A stretch of DNA of 64,000 nt, from contig JAJEFA010000002.1 in assembly GCA_022820725.1 (NCBI GenBank), forward strand, positions 1 through 64,000, read 5' to 3'. The notes beneath the pieces are model-generated. The model had not been told where the DNA came from, searched no databases, and worked only from the letters and a program-made list of their open reading frames with translations. This document shows, piece by piece, positions 1 to 7,742 of the stretch. A program made the position numbers and the translations under genes. Positions within the stretch are counted from its first letter, which is position 1; every line of letters begins with the position of its first letter. This DNA comes from Candidatus Binatia bacterium. GTDB taxonomy: Bacteria; Desulfobacterota; Binatia; Bin18.

Positions 1-168
1 ACGAAGGCGAGCATGAGGACGAGCACGAAGGCGAGCATGAGGACGAGCACGAAGGCGAGCATGAGGACGAGCACGAAGGCGAGCATGAGGACGAGCACGA
101 AGGCGAGCATGAGGACGAACGCGAAGGCGAGCATGAGGACGAACACGAAGGTGAGCATGAGGACGAGC
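1..168 (+). repeat. 24-bp coding tandem repeat, seven visible copies
   Basis: Seven consecutive 24-bp units start at 1, 25, 49, 73, 97, 121 and 145. The first four are identical and the last three carry one to three substitutions. In the coding frame each unit gives EGEHEDEH, with one R for H. The array runs off the left edge, so its copy number is unknown. Near-identical units suggest recent expansion or contraction by slippage. Confidence 0.9.
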
Positions 169-959
169 ACGACGAGGAACATCATGAAGAAGGCATCCAT
201 GAAGCCTTTCGTCTCAGTCGCCTCATCAGAAACGAAGAGGCATTCCTCAGCGATGTTGAACTAGGTTCCCGGCCTCAGGGTGATGTAATCAGCCATGAGC
301 TGAAAGTCTATTGCTCAGCGACTGACATGGGCATTGAGTGCTCAGACATCGATGGCGGTGATCTGACGCCTAGTATTACCCTGCCCTATGACACTGCTGA
401 ACGCAGTGGAGGGCGCGCGTTGTATGTGCGCCTTGCCGATGACCAACGGAGGGTTTTTTCCTTTATTCGAGATGATTCTGCGGATCCGACCGATTGGACC
501 AAATGGTCAAACGACGCGTATATCGGCAACCTCGAAACTGGAGCAGTCACCCGAGTCGCCCTCGGTCCGGGACTGCTGCACCGCTTTGCCCTCTCCAAAA
601 CCGTGGCGCTCTACATTCTGCAAGGCCCGCAGGGCGATCGCGCGTTCCTGCTTGATGCCGACCCCCAGTCTCCGACATTCACGCAGATCAGGGCCACGAT
701 TGCGCTTCCTGCCCTACAGGAGCCATTTGACCCGGACTTATCGCCATTTGCAGCGGGACAGCAGTTGCGACTCCCGGCACTGACTCCAGACGGGCAATGG
801 GGATTTGTCACGCACGGCGGAGATGGCCTGATCTCGGTCATCAACACGGCTCAGGCGGAGGTCGTCCAGCAGCTTGAGGTTCCCACACCGCTGGGTGGTG
901 GTGGCTATCTCACTGCCGTCCAGAAAGAGATGGAGCTGTCAGATACGATTGGACGCTAG
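3..959 (+). CDS. His/Glu-rich exported-type beta-propeller protein, C-terminal part (AztD-like zinc chaperone candidate)
   Basis: The reading frame is open from base 3 to the TAG at 957-959, and its start lies left of the window. The first ~56 residues are tandem octapeptides EGEHEDEH, followed by DEEHHEEGIHEAF. The remaining ~260 residues read as beta-propeller blades, for example TPDGQWGFVTHGGDG followed by LISVINTAQAEVVQQLEV. Propeller proteins with His/acidic tracts include AztD, a periplasmic zinc metallochaperone that loads a ZnuA/AztC binding protein. The neighbouring zinc genes make that the best guess. The family assignment is inference, because only the C-terminal part is visible. 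The repeat tract probably binds zinc or another soft divalent metal. Confidence 0.6.
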   Translation, partial: EGEHEDEHEGEHEDEHEGEHEDEHEGEHEDEHEGEHEDEREGEHEDEHEGEHEDEHDEEHHEEGIHEAFRLSRLIRNEEAFLSDVELGSRPQGDVISHELKVYCSATDMGIECSDIDGGDLTPSITLPYDTAERSGGRALYVRLADDQRRVFSFIRDDSADPTDWTKWSNDAYIGNLETGAVTRVALGPGLLHRFALSKTVALYILQGPQGDRAFLLDADPQSPTFTQIRATIALPALQEPFDPDLSPFAAGQQLRLPALTPDGQWGFVTHGGDGLISVINTAQAEVVQQLEVPTPLGGGGYLTAVQKEMELSDTIGR

Positions 960-971
960 GGTTGCGGGTGA

Positions 972-1017
972 CCGCTGAGCGCGGCCCCGGCCCTCGCCGC
1001 TGAGCGCGGGCCGGGGC
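972..1017. terminator. GC-rich dyad between convergent genes
   Basis: The perfect arms GCCCCGGCCC (984-993) and GGGCCGGGGC (1008-1017) are separated by 14 bases. A 13-bp direct repeat CCGCTGAGCGCGG lies at 972-984 and 997-1009. The element sits between the convergent ends of the propeller gene and zur. It may end transcription from both sides, but there is no U-tract, so a dispersed palindromic repeat is the alternative. Confidence 0.5.
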
Positions 1018-1029
1018 TACCATCCGAGT

Positions 1030-1476
1030 CTAGGCGGTGCAACGGTCGCACAGGCCGGTGATCTGTACTTCAAAATGGTTATTTCTGATTGCACGAGGCG
1101 TACGGTCTGGTGCGGATACCTCGATGCTCGTATCGGACAGGCACTCGACCTCGCCACAATCGATACAGGTAAAATGAGGATGTTGTTCGGTCTGGCCATG
1201 CGCCTGGTCACGCAATTCAAAACGCCAGACATGATCGCCGTGATCCGTTCGCGACAAAAGGCCGGCATCAGTCAGGTCAATGAGATTCCGATAAAGTGTC
1301 GCCCGGTCCAATCCAGCGGGCTCCAGGGCTTCGGCGATCTCCGCATGACTCATAGGAGTAATTGCCTGCTGGAGCCGCTGCAACACGGCAACACGTGGCC
1401 CTGTGCTCCGCAGCCCGGTGGATCGAATCAGGGCGCGGAGTTCTGGGATTGATCGAACGGTCCTTTCCTTTTTCAT
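1030..1476 (-). CDS. zur: Fur-family transcriptional regulator, probable zinc uptake repressor Zur
   Basis: This is a protein of about 148 residues with a Fur-type winged helix (LRSTGPRVAVLQRLQQ; SHAEIAEAL; DRATLYRNLIDLTDAGLL). The dimerisation/metal domain carries HPHFTCIDCGEVECL and a terminal CDRC, the two CxxC structural zinc motifs. I chose the ATG at 1476 (MKKERTV); an in-frame TTG at 1515 would add 13 residues. The gene is divergent from the COG0523 GTPase gene and sits beside zinc importers, so Zur is more likely than Fur, Mur or PerR. It should repress the neighbouring genes when zinc is sufficient. Confidence 0.85.
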   Translation of the reverse strand: MKKERTVRSIPELRALIRSTGLRSTGPRVAVLQRLQQAITPMSHAEIAEALEPAGLDRATLYRNLIDLTDAGLLSRTDHGDHVWRFELRDQAHGQTEQHPHFTCIDCGEVECLSDTSIEVSAPDRTPRAIRNNHFEVQITGLCDRCTA

Positions 1477-1621
1477 AACGCCGCCTATCTTACCGATTTC
1501 TGCGACCTCCGGCAAGAAAAAAGTGCCGCAGGTCTACCGCTTACAACCGACAACGGAAGGCCACGTGCCTCCCCGCTCCACACTTCTCCCTCTATGTGGG
1601 ATCTTTGTCATAATAACCTTT

Positions 1622-1638
1622 TTACAATATAGTTGCAA
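1622..1638. promoter_or_regulatory. Candidate Zur operator in the zur/COG0523 divergent region
   Basis: The imperfect palindrome TTACAA-TATAG-TTGCAA lies in an AT-rich island of the 363-bp gap (1477-1839) between zur and the COG0523 gene. A related element occurs at 2837-2853. The flanking TCATAATAACC and TTGCAAATACATCG are also AT-rich and promoter-like. No gene is visible in this gap. Assignment to Zur rests on context. Confidence 0.5.
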
Positions 1639-1764
1639 ATACATCGAATACTTGATACTAGAGGCCCATGATGAACCACACCTCGTTTTCCCAGGGTTCA
1701 CCGTCTCTCAATCCCTCTCCGGGCAGAGGAGAGAGGGTGCTATGAGCGCCTGCCTTCCTTGCCC

Positions 1765-1814
1765 GGCCCCCCGACAGGGTTTCCCTCCTGTTACTCTGTT
1801 GGGGGTGCCTTTTT
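1765..1814 (+). terminator. Terminator-like hairpin in the leader of the COG0523 gene
   Basis: GGCCCCCCGACAG (1765-1777) pairs with CTGTTGGGGGTGCC (1796-1809), with one bulged U, one G-U pair and a loop of about 18 bases. TTTTT follows at 1810-1814. The hairpin lies only 26 bases before the COG0523 start at 1840 and downstream of the candidate Zur site, with no upstream plus-strand gene to terminate. A second, weaker pairing (CCCTCTCC at 1713-1720 with GGAGAGAGGG at 1728-1737) precedes it. The arrangement fits an attenuated leader, though the ligand or mechanism is unknown. Confidence 0.5.
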
Positions 1815-1839
1815 GTCTCACTCGGCTGTCTTTTGCGTC

Positions 1840-2778
1840 ATGTTGTCTGTAAAAACGCTATTCGAGCACGCTCCCAGCATCCCCATCTACGTCATTTCCG
1901 GCTTCTTGGGGAGCGGCAAGACCACCTTCCTGCAGGGCCTCCTGGCTTATACCGCGTCACAGGGTCTCAAGCCGGCGGTTCTGATTAACGATTATGGAGA
2001 CGTGAGCACCGATGGTGAACGCCTCCGGGGGCAGGGCTATCCGACCAAAACGTTTGCCGATGGTTGTATTTGCTGTACGCTGCGGCCGGATCTGAACTCC
2101 GCCCTTACGGCTCTCATCACCCAGCAGCCCAATGTCATCTTTATCGAAGCAACCGGGCTGGCCGACCCCGTCCGCCTGTTGGATCAACTCACACAGATAG
2201 AGATGCTGTCACGCGCGTTTGTTGCCGCGATGATTGCCGTCATCGACGCGCGGGGCTCATCCCAACAGATGGCAGGCTATGGTCTGCGTTCGTTTGCTGA
2301 GACGGCAGACTTCGTTTTGATTAACAAATGTGACCTCGCCCATTGGATGCAACTCGCAAGAGCGGTTCAAGGCGTCCAACGCAAAAACTCCCGGGCCAAA
2401 ATCCTCCTGACCACGTACGCCGATGTGGATTTTTCTGAGGTACTGAGTCAGCAGGGGACTCGGTCGGCCCCCACCACTGCTCGCGCACCCCAGCATGACC
2501 ATTTCCACACGCTGACCTATCGCGCTCCGTGCTCCTTTGTCCCGGAGCCCTTTGCCGAAGTGATGCAAGCACTACCCGACGAAGTCTGGCGGGCGAAGGG
2601 CTTCGTTCGCTTTCACGACTCCTCAAAACAGTGGGAGTTACAGTTCACTGGAAAAGAGTTTTTTATCGGACAGGTCTCCTTGACCCCACAACCTCAGGAT
2701 CATCTGGTATTTATTGGCGCGGCGTTTGACCGTTCGGCGCTTCTTGCTGCGCTCGATTCGTGTCTCGTACCGCACTAG
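1840..2778 (+). CDS. COG0523/CobW-family GTPase, probable zinc metallochaperone
   Basis: This G3E-family P-loop GTPase has Walker A GFLGSGKTTF, the family CxCC motif in DGCICCTLRPDL, and the guanine-specificity motif NKCD. A His patch (HDHFH) precedes the C-terminal CobW_C domain. COG0523 proteins deliver metals, and members in Zur regulons help apo-enzymes obtain zinc under limitation. The start at ATG 1840 (MLSVKTLFE) places the P-loop at the normal distance, although no clear ribosome binding site precedes it. The gene sits next to zur with a palindrome and a terminator-like hairpin in its leader, suggesting zinc control. A cobalamin role is less likely because no cobalt genes are nearby. 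Confidence 0.85.
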   Translation: MLSVKTLFEHAPSIPIYVISGFLGSGKTTFLQGLLAYTASQGLKPAVLINDYGDVSTDGERLRGQGYPTKTFADGCICCTLRPDLNSALTALITQQPNVIFIEATGLADPVRLLDQLTQIEMLSRAFVAAMIAVIDARGSSQQMAGYGLRSFAETADFVLINKCDLAHWMQLARAVQGVQRKNSRAKILLTTYADVDFSEVLSQQGTRSAPTTARAPQHDHFHTLTYRAPCSFVPEPFAEVMQALPDEVWRAKGFVRFHDSSKQWELQFTGKEFFIGQVSLTPQPQDHLVFIGAAFDRSALLAALDSCLVPH

Positions 2779-2836
2779 AACCATAGCGGTCCGGGTCGGC
2801 TTGACAATCCCCGGTCGTTCTTTAATGATGTTTCTA

Positions 2837-2853
2837 TTACAACTATTATGCAA
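2837..2853. promoter_or_regulatory. Second candidate Zur operator
   Basis: TTACAA-CTATT-ATGCAA shares its outer half-sites and 5-bp spacing with the site at 1622-1638. It ends 12 bases before the outer-membrane protein start (2866) and abuts the ribosome binding site AAGGA (2855-2859). Bound repressor could block the operon that runs through the ABC importer. Confidence 0.5.
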
Positions 2854-2865
2854 CAAGGAATCCCC

Positions 2866-4527
2866 ATGCGCACAACACTCGTGATCGCTCTCATCTCGGC
2901 CACCTCCATCCTTTTGTCCCCGCCAGGCGCCAGCGCCCAGGCCGGCGACCCGGCCGAGGTCCAAGCCCTCCGCAGTCAGGTTGACCGTCTTCAGCAAACT
3001 GTCGAGCAACTCCAGCACACCATCTTGCAGATGCAGAAGGACTCGACCTCACGAGATCAGGCACTCGAGCAAAAAGTCGAGGCACAAGAGGCACAAGTCC
3101 AGGAAATACAGCGACAACAAGTTGACCGTATGGCCACCCAGGTCGACTCTCCGTTGGATCAGGCGCTGGACGAGCTCGGTGTCCCGGACTTTGAGCCAGC
3201 AGCGCCGGACCGGCGGGCGCTGTGGTCACAGCCGCTGGGTGGAAACACGCAGTTGCGCCTGATTGACATTTCGGCCGATGTGCTGTTCTTCGCCGGCGGC
3301 TCCAGCGAGCGAGACGCCGCGATTTCGACAATACAAGGAGGAAGCCACGACCCGAAACAACGAGGCTTCACCCTGGGTCAGGCCGAGTTTTCCCTGTCCG
3401 GCGCGGTCGACCCCTACTTTACCGGCGAGGCGCATATCCTCACCTCGGTCAACCCGAGCACCGGCGAGACCACGCTTGAGCTTGAAGAGGCATTTCTCAC
3501 CTCGTCGGCCCTGCCCTATGATCTTCAGCTTGAGGTCGGCCATTTTCTGACCGAGTTCGGTCAGATCAACCCGCAACACCCCCACTTCTGGGACTGGATC
3601 GATCAACCGGTGGTCAACTCCCGCATGTTCGGCGGAGACGGCATGCGGCAGGCCGGTTTTCGGGCCTCGTGGCTTCCCCCCACGCCATGGTTCTCCGAGT
3701 TTCACTTCGGCATGCAGAACGCGGGCGGTGTGACCATGGCCAGCTTCCTGGGAGGAGAACTGGCCCATGCCCACGGAGGTGGTAACGGTCACGGTGGCGG
3801 CGACGAGCACGGCCACGCCGGTGAAGACGCGCACGCTGACGAACACGGCCACGCCGGTGAAGACGCGCACGCTGAGGAGCCGACCGGTGGCATTCATGGC
3901 GACGGCATCGCCGGCCGACCGATTATCGCTCAGGACGTGCGCGGCTTTGGAGATTTCCTCTATCTGGCCCGTTTGGAAAACTCGTTCGACTTCACCGACG
4001 ACGTGACGGCGGTGTTCGGCCTGTCCGGTCTGTACGGGCCGAACTCAACCGGGCGGGATGCCGACACCTGGCTGTACGGGCTGGACATGAAATGGCGCTG
4101 GCAGCCGGCCGGCAATTTCGGTTATCCGTTCCTGACCTGGCAGACCGAGATCATGAAGCGCGACTATCATGCGGCCCGCTACACCCAGGAAACCGAGACC
4201 GGCGATCTCGCCACCCTGCCGGGCCGCACGCTCAAGGATTGGGGTCTGTACACCCAGCTTTTGTACGGGTTTCGGACCGGATGGGCCGCCGGCCTGCGCT
4301 ATGAGTACGCCGGCGGGAGTGGGCAGAGCATCGGCGGACGCAAGAACGACCCGTTCCGGGATGACCGGCACCGCCTCTCCCCGTTACTGGTCTGGCGGCC
4401 GACCGAGTTCTCGCGCATCCGGCTCCAGTACAACTACGATATGGCCAGCCACCTCAAGGACGACGCGCATACCATCTGGCTCGGCTTCGAGTGGCTGTAC
4501 GGGGCCCATGCCGCGCACCAATTCTAA
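2866..4527 (+). CDS. Outer-membrane beta-barrel protein with coiled coil and His-rich loop (zinc-associated)
   Basis: This is a 553-residue precursor. A signal peptide (MRTTLVIALISATS to GASAQA) is followed by a coiled coil of about 60 residues (LRSQVDRLQQTVEQLQ and onward). The remainder has the aromatic, alternating strands of a barrel ending in F. A loop near residues 300-345 is rich in His, Gly, Asp and Glu (HAHGGGNGHGGG, DEHGHAGEDAHA twice). I chose ATG 2866 because AAGGA is well spaced and the signal peptide begins there; an upstream ATG at 2848 lies in the palindrome. It is first in a zinc-import operon, so a zinc-binding porin or receptor is likely. TonB-dependent receptor plug motifs were not seen. 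Confidence 0.7.
   Translation: MRTTLVIALISATSILLSPPGASAQAGDPAEVQALRSQVDRLQQTVEQLQHTILQMQKDSTSRDQALEQKVEAQEAQVQEIQRQQVDRMATQVDSPLDQALDELGVPDFEPAAPDRRALWSQPLGGNTQLRLIDISADVLFFAGGSSERDAAISTIQGGSHDPKQRGFTLGQAEFSLSGAVDPYFTGEAHILTSVNPSTGETTLELEEAFLTSSALPYDLQLEVGHFLTEFGQINPQHPHFWDWIDQPVVNSRMFGGDGMRQAGFRASWLPPTPWFSEFHFGMQNAGGVTMASFLGGELAHAHGGGNGHGGGDEHGHAGEDAHADEHGHAGEDAHAEEPTGGIHGDGIAGRPIIAQDVRGFGDFLYLARLENSFDFTDDVTAVFGLSGLYGPNSTGRDADTWLYGLDMKWRWQPAGNFGYPFLTWQTEIMKRDYHAARYTQETETGDLATLPGRTLKDWGLYTQLLYGFRTGWAAGLRYEYAGGSGQSIGGRKNDPFRDDRHRLSPLLVWRPTEFSRIRLQYNYDMASHLKDDAHTIWLGFEWLYGAHAAHQF
3808..3879 (+). repeat. 36-bp coding direct repeat in the His-rich loop
   Basis: Two adjacent 36-bp units (3808-3843 and 3844-3879) are nearly identical and encode HGHAGEDAHADE and HGHAGEDAHAEE. 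They enlarge the metal-binding loop of the outer-membrane protein. Confidence 0.85.
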
Positions 4528-4549
4528 GCGAACAGCAGGAGAATAGGCC

Positions 4550-5599
4550 ATGTTAATGATCCGTTTTCTTATCTCTGTCATAACACTCGTGAGTCTGGTT
4601 ACCGGCTTGTGGTTGACCCCGTTCGCCCAGGCTCAGCCGCTCAAAGCCTGTGCCACGGTGCCCGACCTCGGCAGCCTGGTCCAGGAGATCGGCGGCGAGC
4701 AGACGGCGCTGACGGTCTTTGCCAAAGGGCCGGAAAACCCCCACTTCGTGGTACCCAAGCCGAGCTTCATCAAGGCCCTGAGTACTTGCGATGTGTACGT
4801 CCAGATCGGTCTGGACCTGGAGGTCGGCTGGGCGCCGCCCCTGCTGCAAAATGCCCGGAACGGCGCTATTCTCCCCGGCGGCCAAGGCTATATCGATGCG
4901 TCCATGGTCATTACTCCGCTTGAGGTCTCGAGCACTCCGGTCGACCGCTCCATGGGAGATGTCCATCCATTCGGCAACCCGCACTATCTGCTCGACCCCA
5001 TGAACGGCCTGCGGGTGGCGCGGCTGCTGCGGGACCGGCTGAGCGCGCTCCGGCCGGCCAGCGCTCCGTATTTCGCCGAGCGCTATGCCGACTTCCGGCG
5101 ACGTTTGGGCGTGGCCCTGGTCGGCGAAGCCCTGGCCGACGCCTACGACTTCGAGAAGCTGGCAGTGCTGGCCCGGCACGGACGGCTGGAAACCTTTCTC
5201 AAGAGTCAGGGCCAGGAGGCCCTGCTGGGCGGCTGGCTCGGCAGCCTGCGGCCCCATGCCGGCAACAAGCTCGTCGGCGACCATAACGCCTGGGTGTATT
5301 TTGCCGAACTCTTCGGACTCGACATAGTCGCCTATCTCGAACCCCTGCCGGGTATACTCCCAACCACGAAACATATGGGCGTGGTGATCGAGTTGATGAA
5401 GACGAACAGGGTGAAGGCCGTTCTGACAGCGGCCTATTACGATCCCCGCTATGCCCAATTCGTCTCCGAGAACTCTGGCGCGACCATCGTCCCTATGGCC
5501 GAACAAGGCGACTCTCGCCCTGGGACGGCACACTACCTCGATATGGTGGATTACAACGTGAAGCAACTCGCAACCGCGTTAGCGGGAACGATCAAGTAG
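4550..5599 (+). CDS. znuA: Zinc ABC transporter substrate-binding protein (ZnuA/AztC type)
   Basis: This is a 349-residue cluster A-I periplasmic metal-binding protein with a signal peptide (MLMIRFLISV to FAQAQP). Candidate ligands occur in family order: His in GPENPHFVVP, His in GNPHYLLDP, His in LVGDHNAWVYF, and Asp in AAYYDPRYAQF. It lacks the long His-rich loop of E. coli ZnuA and so resembles AztC, which accepts zinc from a chaperone. That fits the propeller protein upstream. It lies 22 bases after the outer-membrane protein and is followed by MerC, ATPase and permease genes. Manganese specificity cannot be excluded, but the His-rich neighbours favour zinc. Confidence 0.85.
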   Translation: MLMIRFLISVITLVSLVTGLWLTPFAQAQPLKACATVPDLGSLVQEIGGEQTALTVFAKGPENPHFVVPKPSFIKALSTCDVYVQIGLDLEVGWAPPLLQNARNGAILPGGQGYIDASMVITPLEVSSTPVDRSMGDVHPFGNPHYLLDPMNGLRVARLLRDRLSALRPASAPYFAERYADFRRRLGVALVGEALADAYDFEKLAVLARHGRLETFLKSQGQEALLGGWLGSLRPHAGNKLVGDHNAWVYFAELFGLDIVAYLEPLPGILPTTKHMGVVIELMKTNRVKAVLTAAYYDPRYAQFVSENSGATIVPMAEQGDSRPGTAHYLDMVDYNVKQLATALAGTIK

Positions 5600-5617
5600 G
5601 GCATCGGGTCGAGACGC

Positions 5618-6064
5618 ATGCTTTCCCATTCGGCCCTCTCCCTTTCCCCTAAGCCAAGCGCGGTCGCTCTGTGGGTGGACCAGGTCGGGGCGGGGCTGTC
5701 GCTGGCCTGCGCTGCTCATTGCATGGCGACTCCCCTGCTCCTCTCTCTGCTCCCGTTCGTAGGGCTCGGATTTCTTGCTGACGAATCGGTGGAAACCCTG
5801 CTTCTGGGTACTTCACTCGTACTGGCCGTGGGGAGCCTGTGCTGGGGATTTCGCATTCACCACCAACGCCGTACCCTGCTGCTGCTCGGGGTAGCGCTCC
5901 TGCTTATCGTCGGTGGACGACTTTCTCCCCAAGAGACGACTGAGGTCGTGTGCGTTGTCCTCGGAGCCGGGCTGCTGGCCGGCGGGCATCTGCTGAACCG
6001 GCATTTGTGTAAGACCTGTTTGCAGTGCCCGCCCGATGAAGTACAGTACGGTACGGCCTCATGA
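5618..6064 (+). CDS. MerC-domain integral membrane protein
   Basis: This 148-residue protein has four predicted membrane segments. The first carries the MerC signature CAAHCMATPLL, and a Cys cluster (CKTCLQC) lies near the C terminus. MerC proteins move Hg(II) across the inner membrane in mer operons, but here there are no other mer genes. The stop codon overlaps the start of the ABC ATPase (ATGA at 6061-6064), so the two are probably translationally coupled. Its position inside a zinc-importer operon suggests a thiol-based zinc role or accessory transport. That role is inferred. Confidence 0.75.
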   Translation: MLSHSALSLSPKPSAVALWVDQVGAGLSLACAAHCMATPLLLSLLPFVGLGFLADESVETLLLGTSLVLAVGSLCWGFRIHHQRRTLLLLGVALLLIVGGRLSPQETTEVVCVVLGAGLLAGGHLLNRHLCKTCLQCPPDEVQYGTAS

Positions 6065-6810
6065 GCAGCGATATTGTCCTGCAAACGACCAATCTGTCGG
6101 TCGGCTACGGCAACTTTGTTGTGCTCGGGCGCGTCAATCTGACGATCCGGGCCGGTGAATTATGGTTCGTGCTGGGCCGAAACGGTGGCGGTAAGACCAC
6201 CCTGCTCCAGACCTTGCTGGGGCTGCTCAAGCCGCAGACGGGCCACCTCCACCGGCATATCTCTCATGGAATCGGATTCGTGCCGCAGCGCTGTGATATC
6301 AATCCCACGCTGCCGATTACGATTCGCGAGTTCGTCGGCCTGGGTCTGGTCGGCACCGGCCTGAACCGGGCCGCACAACGGGAATATCTGGACCGGGCGC
6401 TGAGCATATTTGATCTGGCCCAGCTGAAGCACCAGAACTACTGGACGCTGTCGGGTGGCCAGCGCCAGCGCGCGCTGGTTGCCCGAGCCATGGTGAGACG
6501 CCCCGCCCTGTTGATTCTGGACGAGCCGACGAACAACCTGGACCTGGCCGCGGAAGGCGACTTTCTGCAAACCCTGACCGATATTCACGAGCGGGAGCAC
6601 AACACCTGTCTGTTTGTCACTCATAATCTTGGCCTGGCCGAACGCTACGCCACCCATATCGGCCTGGTTGCGCAGGGGACCGTTATTGCCGGTCCCAAAT
6701 CCGAGGTGCTGAACGAATCCAACCTGGACCGCGTCTATGGGCGCGGCCAGCGTATTCATCTGCACGTCTCGCCGGAAGGTTCATCCGACCTGCATTCCCA
6801 GACTCCGTAA
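6061..6810 (+). CDS. znuC: Zinc ABC transporter ATP-binding protein
   Basis: This is a 249-residue ABC ATPase with Walker A GRNGGGKTTLL, Q-loop GFVPQR, signature LSGGQRQRALVARAM, Walker B LLILDEPTNNLD and switch His in FVTHNLGLA. It is of the ZnuC/MntB type that energises group A-I metal importers. It overlaps the MerC gene upstream and the permease downstream by a few bases, a tight operon. It is the only importer ATPase in the locus. Confidence 0.92.
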   Translation: MSSDIVLQTTNLSVGYGNFVVLGRVNLTIRAGELWFVLGRNGGGKTTLLQTLLGLLKPQTGHLHRHISHGIGFVPQRCDINPTLPITIREFVGLGLVGTGLNRAAQREYLDRALSIFDLAQLKHQNYWTLSGGQRQRALVARAMVRRPALLILDEPTNNLDLAAEGDFLQTLTDIHEREHNTCLFVTHNLGLAERYATHIGLVAQGTVIAGPKSEVLNESNLDRVYGRGQRIHLHVSPEGSSDLHSQTP

Positions 6811-7661
6811 TGATCGACAGTTTCGTGAGTTCGTGGCCGCTCTTCCAGAACGCCTATCTGTGCGGCTGGTTGATTGGCATTCTGCTGTCGCTGATCGGGG
6901 TGCTGGTGGTGGCCCGTGATCAGATCTTCATCGGCGCGGCGGTTTCACAGGCGTCGTTGTTGGGCATCGCCCTAGGTATCTGGTCTGGCAGCTCGCTCGG
7001 CACAGATTCCTGGTGGAATTCCGATCTGTTCCACTCCCTCATGGGTGGGCTGTTTGCCGTGCTGGCCGCCTTTCTCACAACGGGCGGCGGACGGCGGGCC
7101 GGTCAGGAAACGCACGAGGCCATCACCGGCTGGGTCTTTTTGTTCTCGGTGAGCGCCTCCATTCTGCTGCTGGCCCACAGCCCGCACGGCATGGAGGAAG
7201 TCAACCGTCTGTTGTCCAGCACGATTATTGGGGCACGGGCCGAAGATGTCTGGATCTTCGCCGGTATGACGCTGCTGACCGGCTCGGCCCTGGTTGTGTG
7301 TTACCGGTCTGTCCTGCTGGTCACTCTTGACCCGGTCATGGCCCGCGCGGCCGGTCTGAGAACCGGACTCTGGAACGGCCTGCTCTCGACCTGGCTCGGT
7401 CTGGCCGTCGGGTTTTCCATCCGTGTTTCCGGCGTCGTGTTTGCCTTTGCGAGCCTGGTGCTGCCGGCCCTGGTTGCCAAGAGCCTGGGCCGGACGGCCG
7501 GCAGCCTGTTCATCCTGGCTCCGCTGATCTCTCTCGGTATGAGTGTCTTCGCCTTTATTGTAGCGAATGCGTACGATTACCCCCCCGGCCAGATGGCCGC
7601 AGCCTGCCTCGCTCTGCTGTTGGCCGCGGCCTGGCTCTTTCGCGCAATGCGGCCGCGTTAG
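6810..7661 (+). CDS. znuB: Zinc ABC transporter permease
   Basis: This 283-residue ABC-3 family permease has about eight hydrophobic segments, including GWLIGILLSLIGVLVVARDQIF and the conserved ALVVCYRSVLLVTLDPVMARAAGL coupling region. The TAATG overlap with the ATPase stop indicates coupling. It completes the importer with the binding protein and ATPase. The family includes zinc and manganese permeases, and context favours zinc. Confidence 0.9.
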   Translation: MIDSFVSSWPLFQNAYLCGWLIGILLSLIGVLVVARDQIFIGAAVSQASLLGIALGIWSGSSLGTDSWWNSDLFHSLMGGLFAVLAAFLTTGGGRRAGQETHEAITGWVFLFSVSASILLLAHSPHGMEEVNRLLSSTIIGARAEDVWIFAGMTLLTGSALVVCYRSVLLVTLDPVMARAAGLRTGLWNGLLSTWLGLAVGFSIRVSGVVFAFASLVLPALVAKSLGRTAGSLFILAPLISLGMSVFAFIVANAYDYPPGQMAAACLALLLAAAWLFRAMRPR

Positions 7662-7742
7662 ATGCCCGTCCTTTTCGTCGAGTTTTTCTTTCTTCTCCGT
7701 CCATGAAAAGATATGAGGACAGGGGTAGAGGGAGGGCGACGG

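Noticed and set aside
1..168. CRISPR array
   Set aside because: The units are contiguous and there are no spacers, so this is a coding tandem repeat.
13..264. Frame with repeated MRTSTKAS units
   Set aside because: It is a shifted reading of the 24-bp repeat. The frame that continues past the repeat to 959 and encodes EGEHEDEH is the real one.
1640..1839. Cobalamin riboswitch before the COG0523 gene
   Set aside because: Some CobW relatives are controlled by cobalamin, but I could not find the conserved riboswitch core. Only simple hairpins are visible.
4553..5566. 337-residue minus-strand frame
   Set aside because: It is antisense to the substrate-binding protein, which has a signal peptide and metal ligands.
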